NCBI RefSeq assembly: GCF_000024545.1
Contig: NC_013947.1
Location: 744,001 to 808,000, forward strand
DNA length: 64,000 bases
Source of the DNA: Stackebrandtia nassauensis DSM 44728
GTDB taxonomy: Bacteria > Actinomycetota > Actinomycetes > Mycobacteriales > Micromonosporaceae
Direction: 5' to 3'
The first letter of the stretch is position 1. Each line of letters starts with the position of its first letter. The position numbers and the translations under genes are program-made. Shown piece by piece: positions 43,622 through 51,773 of this stretch. The notes under the pieces were generated by a model. That model saw nothing but the letters and a program-made list of their open reading frames with translations, had not been told where the DNA came from and searched no databases.

Positions 43622-45233
43622 TCTGCTGCGGAAAGTGGTGCGGCGGTTGCGAAACCGCGACGCCCGCGCCGCCCGCGCGGCGAAGGCCGCCAAAGCCGCC
43701 GCCAAGGCGGCCACCGCCCGCGCGTCCTCCCAACTGGAGGCCGGAGCCTGGGGTGCGGCCTGCGAGTCGTACCGGGAGGCGCTGCGCGTCAACGGCGGCA
43801 AGAAGACCAGCAGGTACGCGCTGGCCAAGGCCCTGCAACGTCGCTACCTGGTCCCGTTCGAGGTCGACGGCGACACCGTGGTCCCGATCCCGGCGGAGGC
43901 GGCCGAGGCGGCGTTCACCGAGGCCCTGTTCGAGTTGCAGGCCGTCGTCGACACCGACCCCAAACGGGTGCGCGCGACGTACTTCCTGGGACGGCACTTC
44001 GAGCACGGCGGCCGCTACGTCGAGGCCGCGCAGACCTACCAGCTGGCGTTGACCCGGCTGGAGACGGTGGACGAGCCGTGGGGGCACAGTTCCCGGCTGG
44101 CCTGGATGTTTCGGCGCGACTGGGTGGCGCAGCTGCTCAACGCCGACCCGGACGCCGACCCCCGGCTGCTGCGCTCGACCGAGGCTGCCGAAGCGCTGCC
44201 GGGCGGGCCGTCGCCGGACGTGGCCGGGTTCATCGACGCCACCGTCACCCACAAGGGCCTGGCGGTCACCGGTTTCGTCCTCGCCGATCGCGGCGACGAC
44301 ATCGACATCCATCTCGACGGCCGGTTCCTGGTCCGGGTGACCGCCGATCCGGGCAAGCGGCTGCACAACTTCGGGATCACGCTCACCCACCGGGTGCTCG
44401 ACGAGTTCCCCAGCCGGGCGCGGCTGACCGCGTTCACCGACACCGCGGGCCTGGTCAGCAAGGGCGGCGCCGAGGCGATCATCGTCGACGTCCCCGACGG
44501 CAGCGGCAAACTGCCCGTCCTGCTCGACGACGGGTACCGGGTCAACAAGAAGGGCCGCCTGTCCGAACCGGGCGCCGAGGCCGCCGACCACGGCCCCCGG
44601 TACTTCCGGGCCTACCGCAGGGTCCACGCCGTGTTCGCCGAGAAGCTGGGCAAGCCGCTGTTCCTGGTCTACGGCACCCTGTTGGGCTGCTACCGCGACG
44701 GCGCGCTGATCCCCGGCGACGACGACTTCGACGTCGCCTACCTGTGCGCGGCAACCGATCCGAAAGGCGTGAAGGACGAGACCATGGACGTCATGGCCGC
44801 GCTGATCGCCGCCGGGTTCGACGTCCGGATCGCCATCGACGGCAGACCGTTCCACCTGGGTGTCGACGGGGTCGGCATCGACGTCAATCCGTTGTGGCAG
44901 TACCAGGAGCGGGTGTTCGGCTTCACCGGGCACGCGCTGGCCCGGGAGGACCTGGCGGCGGTGACACCGCTGGACGTCGGCGAGGTGACGGTGGACGTCC
45001 CGCGCGGCGCCGAGGCGTTCCTGCGCGACACCTACGGGCCGGACTGGCGCACTCCGGCGCCCGGTTTCCGGTACTACCGTTCCGACGCGGATCTCAAGGA
45101 GTTGCGCAAGGCGCGGCTGACGCCCTCGGAGGTCCGCCGGTTCGCCGAACGGGTCGAGGAGCTGCGCCGGGACAATCCGGGCGCGGGCCGGTTCCTCGGC
45201 TATGCCGTGCCTGACAACCCGGACTTCGAGTAG
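43614..45233 (+). CDS. TPR-like protein with LicD-type domain
   Basis: 539 residues. A basic Ala/Lys-rich N-terminus is followed by TPR-like helices (SYREALRVNGGKKTSRYALAKAL; TYFLGRHFEHGGRYVEAAQTYQLAL). A beta-rich middle (180-300) comes next, and a LicD-type nucleotidyltransferase-fold domain from about 340 (YGTLLGCYRDGALIPGDDDFDVAYL with the paired Asp motif; later GIDVNPLWQ). LicD proteins decorate wall polymers with phosphocholine or other phospho-groups. GTG 43614 overlaps the polymerase gene by 8 bp, so both probably act on the same polymer. Confidence 0.82.
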   Translation: MVDLLRKVVRRLRNRDARAARAAKAAKAAAKAATARASSQLEAGAWGAACESYREALRVNGGKKTSRYALAKALQRRYLVPFEVDGDTVVPIPAEAAEAAFTEALFELQAVVDTDPKRVRATYFLGRHFEHGGRYVEAAQTYQLALTRLETVDEPWGHSSRLAWMFRRDWVAQLLNADPDADPRLLRSTEAAEALPGGPSPDVAGFIDATVTHKGLAVTGFVLADRGDDIDIHLDGRFLVRVTADPGKRLHNFGITLTHRVLDEFPSRARLTAFTDTAGLVSKGGAEAIIVDVPDGSGKLPVLLDDGYRVNKKGRLSEPGAEAADHGPRYFRAYRRVHAVFAEKLGKPLFLVYGTLLGCYRDGALIPGDDDFDVAYLCAATDPKGVKDETMDVMAALIAAGFDVRIAIDGRPFHLGVDGVGIDVNPLWQYQERVFGFTGHALAREDLAAVTPLDVGEVTVDVPRGAEAFLRDTYGPDWRTPAPGFRYYRSDADLKELRKARLTPSEVRRFAERVEELRRDNPGAGRFLGYAVPDNPDFE

Positions 45234-45267
45234 CGCTCGCGTCCGCCGCCGCCGGTACGGTAGCGGC

Positions 45268-45981
45268 ATGCCCGAGCTCGTTTACCCGCCGGTCGTGGGC
45301 ACGGCCAAAGCCGTGCTGCGTCTCATGGACTGGCATATGGACGCCGTCGGCGCGGAACACCTGCCGCGCGCGGGCGGCGCGGTGGTGGCGTGCAACCACG
45401 TCAGCTACCTGGACTACATCTTCCTGGGCCTGACGGTAACCCGGCATACCGGACGCTACGTCAGATTCATGGCCAAACGCGAAATCTTCGACAACGCGAT
45501 CGGCGGGCCGTTCATGCGGTCCATGAACCACATCTCGGTGGACCGGTCCCACGGCGGCGGTGCCTACGCCGAGGCGGAGGCGGCGCTGGGACGCGGCGAG
45601 ATCATCGGCGTCTTCCCGGAGGCCACCATCAGTCAGTCCTTCACTGTGAAGAAGCTCAAGTCCGGCGCGGCCCGGTTGGCGGTGGCCCGACAGGTGCCGC
45701 TGGTGCCGATGGCGGTGTGGGGCGGTCAGCGACTGTGGACCAAGGGCCATCCCCGGGATTTCCGCAGGCACGTGCCGATATCGGTGACGATCGGGGAGCC
45801 GTTGCGGCCCAGCGCCACCGACAATCCGGACGACGTCACCGCGGAATTGCGCGAACGGATGTCAACCCTGTCGCAGAACGTCCAGCGAAACTACCCCGAA
45901 CGGCCAATTGGCGAAACCGACAATTGGTGGCAACCTGCATACTTGGGCGGTAGTGCGCCCGAATCTGAACCTCCCGGATAA
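45268..45981 (+). CDS. PlsC-like 1-acylglycerol-3-phosphate acyltransferase
   Basis: 237 residues. HX4D motif in CNHVSYLDYIFLG, phosphate-binding region FMRSMNHISVDRSHGGG, and the FPEATISQS motif (Glu and Thr as in FPEGT, with Ala for Gly). VPLVPMAVWGGQRLW is also typical. Acylates lysophosphatidate or a related glycerol-phosphate acceptor at the membrane; a glycerophosphate acceptor linked to the neighbouring wall polymer is possible. ATG 45268 chosen. Confidence 0.87.
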   Translation: MPELVYPPVVGTAKAVLRLMDWHMDAVGAEHLPRAGGAVVACNHVSYLDYIFLGLTVTRHTGRYVRFMAKREIFDNAIGGPFMRSMNHISVDRSHGGGAYAEAEAALGRGEIIGVFPEATISQSFTVKKLKSGAARLAVARQVPLVPMAVWGGQRLWTKGHPRDFRRHVPISVTIGEPLRPSATDNPDDVTAELRERMSTLSQNVQRNYPERPIGETDNWWQPAYLGGSAPESEPPG

Positions 45982-46055
45982 TCGGTCACCGGGCGGAATC
46001 CCCGATTCTTTAGACACTTTGGATGAAAGATGCGAGGCTCGATGGTGGGTGAACG

Positions 46056-46877
46056 GTGAACGGCGCCATTCAAGGCGCCCTTCAAAAGCGGTCGGGAGGG
46101 TGGGTCGCGGTGCGCCGGGTCGTATGGGGGCTGGCAGTTGCGATCGTGGGACTCGTCCTCTTCGTGACGGCGAACATAGGGCTTTCCGCCAACTCGGCGG
46201 ATCCGCAGCCTCCCGACAAGGACCCGGATCTGCGTCCGGCCACCCAAACCCAGTCCATTTCGGTCATGCCGCTCGGCGACTCGATCACCGGATCCCCCGG
46301 TTGCTGGCGATCGCTGCTGTGGAACGAACTCAAGCAGCACGACTACCAGGGCATCGACTTCGTCGGCTCGATGAAATCGGTGCCGTGCGGGCGTGACTTC
46401 GACGGCGACCACGAGGGTTACCGGGGCCTGAAGGTCACCGACGCGGCCCGCAACGCGAAGTTCCTGCCGACGTTCAAGGCCAACCGCCCCGACATCGTCC
46501 TGATGCACTTCGGCACCAACGACATCTGGCGGCTGCGGCCCGGCCCGGACCCGATCCTGGACGCCTACTCCACGATCCTGAAGCAGCTGCGCGCCGCCAA
46601 CCCGAGGGTGACGCTGCTGGTGGCTCAGCTGATCCCGATGAGCCCCAAGAGCTGCCGCGAGTGCATCGACGACGTGGCCGAGCTGAACACCGCGATCCCG
46701 GAGTGGGTGCGCGCGCACGGCACCAAGAAGTCGCCGGTGATCTCGGTGGACCAGTGGACCGGCTTCGACGTCAAGCGCGACACCGGCGATGGCGTCCACC
46801 CCAACGGTTCCGGTACCGAGAAGCTGGCCGCGAACTGGTTCAAGGCGCTGCGCCCGCTGCTCGACAATCGGAACTAG
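46056..46877 (+). CDS. Membrane-anchored SGNH/GDSL hydrolase
   Basis: 273 residues. An N-terminal signal anchor (VVWGLAVAIVGLVLFVTANIGL) precedes an SGNH esterase domain: block I VMPLGDSITGSPGCW with nucleophile Ser, block III HFGTNDIW with Asn, and block V DGVHPNGSG with Asp and His. Cysteines in SPGCW, VPCGRDF and KSCRECI may form disulfides outside the cell. Related secreted esterases deacetylate polysaccharides. Its position in the wall-polymer locus suggests a surface glycopolymer substrate (inference). GTG 46056 chosen. Confidence 0.85.
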   Translation: MNGAIQGALQKRSGGWVAVRRVVWGLAVAIVGLVLFVTANIGLSANSADPQPPDKDPDLRPATQTQSISVMPLGDSITGSPGCWRSLLWNELKQHDYQGIDFVGSMKSVPCGRDFDGDHEGYRGLKVTDAARNAKFLPTFKANRPDIVLMHFGTNDIWRLRPGPDPILDAYSTILKQLRAANPRVTLLVAQLIPMSPKSCRECIDDVAELNTAIPEWVRAHGTKKSPVISVDQWTGFDVKRDTGDGVHPNGSGTEKLAANWFKALRPLLDNRN

Positions 46878-47002
46878 GGGCTCAGAACAGGCCCAGCATT
46901 CGCCGCGCTCGGCTCCGCCAGGCGCGGCGATGACATAGGATCACCGTACGATCACGGCACGTGCCGGGTCGGAACCATTCCGGCGCATTACGTGGGGGAC
47001 CG

Positions 47003-48394
47003 GTGATTCCTAAAGCCGCGCTCAGGTTCGCTTCCGAGCATGACGGTGAACTTCTGGAGGCCGTCCGGGGCGGCCAGGCCGTGCCGGGGGCGGGTGGTTG
47101 CGTGCCGCGCCGGCGGGACAGGGGATTGGCCCGATATCTGGACGCGCTGGCCGAGGGCATCGTGGCGGCCAATCCGCCCGGGGCCGAGCGGCAGCGGGCG
47201 TTGGCGCAGTGTCTGGGCACCGAACTGCTGGACGGGATCATCGTGCGGCGCTGGTTCGACGAGCTGCCCGAGGCCGAGCGGGCGATGCTGCTGGACGCCG
47301 CCACGGCGTTCACCCGGCGCTGGGTGAGTCCGCAGGTGTTCGTCCGGCTGGAGCCCGCGCACCGCATCATGGTCCACTGTCTGCAGTCCGGCGACGAGGA
47401 CGACCTGACCGACGTGGTGCGGTACCGCGCCTTCGGCACCCCGACGCGAGCCATTGTGGATTGTGGTCGGGTGTTCGCGGGGCTGCCGCTGTTCCGCAAC
47501 CCCGCCACCGACATCCCGGACGCCTGCTACGAGATCTCGGCGACCGTCGGGGTGGAGCACCGGCTGAGCGAGTACTCGTGGCACGGCACCCGGATGCGGC
47601 TGTCGGGCTACGCGTTCATCAACCACGTCGACACCGACGACCAGGCCACCACGGTGGTGCTGCGGGAACGTTCCAGCGGCGAGGAGGCGGCGGTGCCGGC
47701 CCGGCTGCGGCCCTCGCCGGAACTGTCCAGCCAGTTCCACGATGGACTCTACGAGTACGGCTACGCCGGTTTCGACGCCGTGGTCGACCTGGACGCGTTG
47801 CCGGGCGATCGGGCGCTGCCCGACGGGCAGTGGGACGTGCTGGTGGAGGTGCGCGCGCACGGCGTCGAGCGCCGGTGCCGGGTGGCCACGCTGCCCGACG
47901 GGGACCGGGATCCCCGGGTGGACCACCACCTGCCGGACTTCTCGCGTCGCGGCGCGGGGCTGGTCACGACCTATGTGTCCCATGAGGGGCAGCTGACCCT
48001 GTTCGTGGAGACCTACGGCGGTGCCTCGCCGGATCTGGTGCAGCTGACCTGCTGCGAGTCCAGCGGCGTCGGCCTGACGTTGTCGGCCTACAGTGGAATC
48101 TCGGACTGGCCGGTGGGGACGACCGCGCGGCTGTGTCTGGTGCGCGGCGACGTGACCCGCACCTTCCCGGCGGCGATGCGGCCCTGCGGTGCCGGTTTCG
48201 GTCTGACGGCGCATATCCGGGCCTCGAAGCTGCTGCTGCCGCCCGGCTGGTGGGGCGTCGGACTGCGGCTGACCTGGGAGCACGGTTCCTGGGAGGTGCC
48301 GCTGCACGACGCCGAGGGGCGGCCGGTGTGGCTGCGGGGGCGGCGATCGGCGCGCGAGATGCTGGGCCTGGTTCGCGACGTGGTTCGCGCATAG
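47003..48394 (+). CDS. Accessory protein of wall-polymer locus with repeated beta-domains
   Basis: 463 residues, cytosolic, no recognised enzyme motif. The N-terminal 125 residues are helical (LARYLDALAEGIVAANPPGAERQRALAQCLGTELLDGI). The rest has repeated beta-sandwich-like units; MRLSGYAFINHVDTDD followed by YEYGYAGFDAVVDL matches the pattern EIDGWAYVSRLHRP ... CEKAGFTARLPL in the middle of the 1169-aa polymerase. It is therefore probably a carbohydrate- or polymer-handling accessory protein of the same system. GTG 47003 follows a G-rich ribosome site; GTG 46961 is possible. Confidence 0.7.
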   Translation: MIPKAALRFASEHDGELLEAVRGGQAVPGAGGCVPRRRDRGLARYLDALAEGIVAANPPGAERQRALAQCLGTELLDGIIVRRWFDELPEAERAMLLDAATAFTRRWVSPQVFVRLEPAHRIMVHCLQSGDEDDLTDVVRYRAFGTPTRAIVDCGRVFAGLPLFRNPATDIPDACYEISATVGVEHRLSEYSWHGTRMRLSGYAFINHVDTDDQATTVVLRERSSGEEAAVPARLRPSPELSSQFHDGLYEYGYAGFDAVVDLDALPGDRALPDGQWDVLVEVRAHGVERRCRVATLPDGDRDPRVDHHLPDFSRRGAGLVTTYVSHEGQLTLFVETYGGASPDLVQLTCCESSGVGLTLSAYSGISDWPVGTTARLCLVRGDVTRTFPAAMRPCGAGFGLTAHIRASKLLLPPGWWGVGLRLTWEHGSWEVPLHDAEGRPVWLRGRRSAREMLGLVRDVVRA

Positions 48395-48412
48395 CGTTGT
48401 GCGTCACTGGGT

Positions 48413-48442
48413 ATTGACGGGGGTATGACCGCATGGTTTGAT
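48413..48442 (+). promoter_or_regulatory. Putative promoter of the flavin monooxygenase gene
   Basis: TTGACG at 48413-48418 and TTTGAT at 48437-48442, spaced by 18 bp, lie in an AT-rich pocket and run directly into the palindrome at 48443. A vegetative-type promoter is plausible. Confidence 0.5.
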
Positions 48443-48464
48443 TAATTCATCACCTGATGAATTA
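48443..48464. promoter_or_regulatory. Perfect 22-bp palindromic operator candidate
   Basis: TAATTCATCA (48443-48452), CC, TGATGAATTA (48455-48464). The two 10-bp arms are exactly complementary. It lies between the putative -10 and the ribosome-binding site of the monooxygenase gene, as expected for a TetR- or MarR-type repressor site. Confidence 0.75.
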
Positions 48465-48477
48465 CAGGAGGACGACA

Positions 48478-49935
48478 ATGAATCGCCTCGACAACGACGT
48501 CATCATCGTCGGCGCCGGCCCCACCGGACTGCTGCTGGCCGGCGACCTCGCCGCCGCCGGGGTCTCGGTGTCCATTCTGGAAAAGCGCGACACCGAATCC
48601 AACCTCACCCGCGCCTTCGCCGTCCATGCCCGCACCCTCGAGACCCTCGACATGCGCGGCCTGGCCGACCCGCTGACCCAGGAGGGCTCCAAAGAGGGCG
48701 AACTGTTGCTGGTGGGACGGGCCCGGCTGCGACTGTCCGACCTGGACAGCCGGTTCCCCTACGTCCTGATCACACCGCAGTACCGCACCGAACAGCTGCT
48801 GCGCGACCGCGCGCTGGCCAACGGCGCCCGCATCGAGTCCGGCGTCAAGGTCACCGAGCTGACCCAGGACGGCGACGGCGTCGAACTGATCGTCGAGACC
48901 GCCGCCGGCACCCAGACCCGCACCGCGGCCTACGTCGTGGGCACCGACGGCGTCCACAGTGTCATCCGCGAGCGACTGGGACTGCCGTTCCCGGGACAGC
49001 TGGCCGCCGGATCCATCATGCTCGCCGACGTGAGGCTCAGCGAACCGCCGCCGGAGACCCTGACGGTGCGCGGCGCGCGGGAGGGCTTCGTGTTCATCGC
49101 GCCGTTCGGCGACGGCTGGTACCGGATCGTCGCCCGGCACTCCCGTGACACCACCCCCGACGACGTGCCGGTGGACTTCGAGGACCTGCGCTCGCTGGTG
49201 CGCCACGTCTTCGGCACCGACTTCGGCATGACCGAACCACGCTGGACCTCCCGGTTCCACTCCGACGAACGGCAGGCGCCGCGCTACCGCGTCGGCCGGG
49301 TGTTCCTGGCCGGGGACGCCGCCCACGTCCACTCGCCCGCGGGCGGACAGGGTATGAACACCGGCCTGCAGGACGCGGCCAACCTGGGCTGGAAGCTCGC
49401 CGCCGCCGTGCGCGGTCACGCCCCCGAGGGCCTGCTCGACAGCTACGAGACCGAACGGCACCCGATCGGGGCCGCGGTCCTCAAGGGCAGCGGCGCGCTG
49501 CTGCGACTGGTGCAGCTGCGCAACGGGCTGGTCCGCGCGGTGCGGGACGCCGTGATGCGGCTCGCGTTGCGCACCAAGAGGATCCGCACCAAGGCGGCGG
49601 GCGCGGTCTCGGGCATCGCGATCCGCTACCCGGCCGGGCACGGCTCGGGCGACGCGGTCGGCACCCGGATGCCCGACATCCCGCTGGCGACGGTCAAGGG
49701 CCAGTCCAACCGGCTCTACGAGACACTGCGGGGCGGCCGCTTCGTCCTGGTCACGGGATCCGAGGGCCCCGAGGTGCCCGAGAACCTCACCGACCTGGTC
49801 GACGTCGTCAACCCCGAGGACGACGACCACACCGCGACCCTGGTCCGCCCCGACGGCTACATCGCCTGGCGCGGCGCGGCGAGTGAGACCCCGAACTGGT
49901 CGGCCTGGCTGCGCGACTCCGAGCGCGTGGCCTGA
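48478..49935 (+). CDS. FAD-dependent aromatic monooxygenase (group A)
   Basis: 485 residues. FAD motif VIIVGAGPTGLLLAGDLAAAG, the DG motif YVVGTDGVHSVIRE, and the GD motif VFLAGDAAHVHSPAGGQGMNTGLQDAANLGWKLA place it in the PheA/TetX-like single-component hydroxylases. A C-terminal thioredoxin-like region is short. It hydroxylates an aromatic or polyketide-like substrate; no biosynthetic cluster is adjacent, so a detoxification role under a repressor is as likely. ATG 48478 follows AGGAGG. Confidence 0.9.
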   Translation: MNRLDNDVIIVGAGPTGLLLAGDLAAAGVSVSILEKRDTESNLTRAFAVHARTLETLDMRGLADPLTQEGSKEGELLLVGRARLRLSDLDSRFPYVLITPQYRTEQLLRDRALANGARIESGVKVTELTQDGDGVELIVETAAGTQTRTAAYVVGTDGVHSVIRERLGLPFPGQLAAGSIMLADVRLSEPPPETLTVRGAREGFVFIAPFGDGWYRIVARHSRDTTPDDVPVDFEDLRSLVRHVFGTDFGMTEPRWTSRFHSDERQAPRYRVGRVFLAGDAAHVHSPAGGQGMNTGLQDAANLGWKLAAAVRGHAPEGLLDSYETERHPIGAAVLKGSGALLRLVQLRNGLVRAVRDAVMRLALRTKRIRTKAAGAVSGIAIRYPAGHGSGDAVGTRMPDIPLATVKGQSNRLYETLRGGRFVLVTGSEGPEVPENLTDLVDVVNPEDDDHTATLVRPDGYIAWRGAASETPNWSAWLRDSERVA

Positions 49936-49983
49936 GCCGACAGCACCGGCCCGGCCATGGTGGCCGGGCCGTAGCCTGGGCCG

Positions 49984-50391
49984 ATGTGGAGCTGGATCAC
50001 CGGGATCGGCATCGGCCTGGCCGTCGTCGCGGTGACCTGGGGTGTGCTGATCCTGCTGGCCCGGCGGCTGCCGCCGGGCCTCGCCCGTGACCTGGCCGCG
50101 TTCCTGCCCGACTGCGTCACCACCGTCCGCCTGCTGCGCAAGGACCCCCGGGTTCCCAAGCGCGCCAAGGTCGCCGTCCTCATCGCCGGACTGTGGGTGC
50201 TGTCGCCCATCGACTTGATCCCCGAGTTCATTCCCGTCATCGGGCCGCTGGACGACATCCTCGTCGTCGCGCTGGCCCTGCGCTACGCGGCCCGCACGGT
50301 CCCGCGCGAGGTACTGCTGGAAGCCTGGCCCGGCAACCCCGAGCTGATGGAGCGGCTGCTTGGCAAGTCGGCCGACGACGAGCCGTCGTGA
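49984..50391 (+). CDS. DUF1232 (YkvA-like) membrane protein
   Basis: 135 residues. An N-terminal helix (ITGIGIGLAVVAVTWGVLILLA) is followed by the DUF1232 motif KRAKVAVLIAGLWVLSPIDLIPEFIPVIGPLDDILVVALALR. The SPIDLIPxxxPVxGxLDD core is diagnostic. Function unknown. ATG 49984 chosen; a Nudix gene starts 37 bp later on the same strand. Confidence 0.9.
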   Translation: MWSWITGIGIGLAVVAVTWGVLILLARRLPPGLARDLAAFLPDCVTTVRLLRKDPRVPKRAKVAVLIAGLWVLSPIDLIPEFIPVIGPLDDILVVALALRYAARTVPREVLLEAWPGNPELMERLLGKSADDEPS

Positions 50392-50428
50392 CCGGTCCGG
50401 CTGGCGACCACCGACTAGCCTGTTCCCG

Positions 50429-51631
50429 GTGACGATCCCTACCGCGGGCTCCCGTGAGCTGCGGCTCGCCGCGCTCGCCGACGAACTGCGCGCCGACGCC
50501 GCCACCGGCCTGCACTACACCACCGACGACGCCGATGCCGCTCGCTTCCACCGGCTGCGAGGGCTGGCCGCCGCGCTGCTGTCGCATGTCGACACCCGTG
50601 ACGCCGCCGAGCTCGAGGCGGTCTTCGCCGCCGACTCCGGTCCCCGCACCCCGCTGGCCGGGGTGGTGCTGCTGTTCAACCACCAGCGCGACGGCCTGCT
50701 GTTCGTCGCCGACGGCGACACCGTCGGCGTCCCGTACGCGTTCGTCGACCCCGATACCGATCACGACACCGCCGTCAAGGACCTGGCCGCGAAGTACCTG
50801 CCGGACGCGGGATTGGTGCCGGTGCCGCACGGGGTGTGCGACAGCATCTCGGCCGGACTGGCGATGCCGCACACCTACTTCCTGACCTATGTGGTCGACC
50901 TGACGCTGGTCGACGACGACGCGATCGCCGTCGACCTGGTGCCCGAGGCCGACACCGTCCCGGGCCGCCGGGACGCGCTGACCAACTTCATCCTCGACGG
51001 CGCGCAGCGCGATGTCCTGGAGGCGCCGTTCGCCCTCACCGACGAGGTCGCCGCACTGGTCACCGCCGTGCGGGCCCTGGCGACCGAGGGCGGGGTCGCG
51101 ACCGAGAACCACTACGACGTCGAACGCTTCGCCCACATCCGCGAGACCACACACTCGCTTTTGGAGGGTGTCCGCAACCAGACGGCGTTCACGCCGGTGG
51201 AGTTCGCGCACCTGGACGTCGCCACCACCAAGACCTGCGCCGAGATGCTGATCCTCGACGACCGGCGCCGGATCCTGTTGCTGCGGCGCCACGACAACGG
51301 CAAGTGGGCGATGCCCGGCGGCGCCTGCGAGGTGGGGGAGTCCTCGGCGGCCACCGCCAGCCGCGAGACCACCGAGGAGGTCCGCGTGGACGCGACCATC
51401 GACGGGCTGGCCGGGGTCTTCGACAACAGCCGCATCGAGGACCGGCCGATCCAGCTGCGGACCTGCTTCGTCTACGTCGGCCACCCCACCGATCCCGGCG
51501 CGAAACCCGAGACCACGGCCGAGGCCCTCGAGGTCGGATGGTTCGAACTGGACGGCCTGGAAGACCTGCCGGATCTGTGGGAGCCGCATCTGGTCAAGAT
51601 CACCGCCGCGCTGAAAACCCTTGTCGAGTAA
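50429..51631 (+). CDS. Tandem Nudix protein with one degenerate and one intact Nudix domain
   Basis: 400 residues made of two similar modules. Each has an N-terminal helical Nudix-accessory segment (LRLAALADELRADAATGLHYTTDDADAARFHRL at about 11-43; LVTAVRALATEGGVATENHYDVERFAHIRE at about 210-239) followed by a Nudix fold. The first Nudix (75-175) lacks the catalytic REuxEE motif. The second has a complete box at 298-317: Gly298, Glu304, Arg312-Glu313, Glu316-Glu317. The accessory segment is typical of hydrolases of nucleoside-diphosphate-linked sugars such as ADP-ribose. Substrate unknown. GTG 50429 chosen. Confidence 0.85.
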   Translation: MTIPTAGSRELRLAALADELRADAATGLHYTTDDADAARFHRLRGLAAALLSHVDTRDAAELEAVFAADSGPRTPLAGVVLLFNHQRDGLLFVADGDTVGVPYAFVDPDTDHDTAVKDLAAKYLPDAGLVPVPHGVCDSISAGLAMPHTYFLTYVVDLTLVDDDAIAVDLVPEADTVPGRRDALTNFILDGAQRDVLEAPFALTDEVAALVTAVRALATEGGVATENHYDVERFAHIRETTHSLLEGVRNQTAFTPVEFAHLDVATTKTCAEMLILDDRRRILLLRRHDNGKWAMPGGACEVGESSAATASRETTEEVRVDATIDGLAGVFDNSRIEDRPIQLRTCFVYVGHPTDPGAKPETTAEALEVGWFELDGLEDLPDLWEPHLVKITAALKTLVE

Positions 51632-51773
51632 CCGATACGGGTCCGAAGGACCCATGAAGCCCGACCGTTCGGACGATACCCGCCTGGGTGGCCTCGTGAT
51701 GTGATTCACAGCAGCCGGGCGACTTCCCCCGTGGTCGCCCGGTTTTTCCTTGCCCGCAGGACGTTTCCGCTGC

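Noticed and set aside
39299-43828. A 1509-codon open frame on the minus strand opposite the GT2-TagF gene
   Set aside because: It is a shadow of strong third-position GC bias in the plus-strand gene; its translation is Val/Gly/Arg/His-rich and matches no domain, while the plus strand has clear GT2 and TagF motifs.
48442-50505. Long minus-strand frame opposite the flavin monooxygenase
   Set aside because: Low-complexity Gly/Val/Gln-rich translation, no ribosome site, and the plus strand has full FAD motifs.
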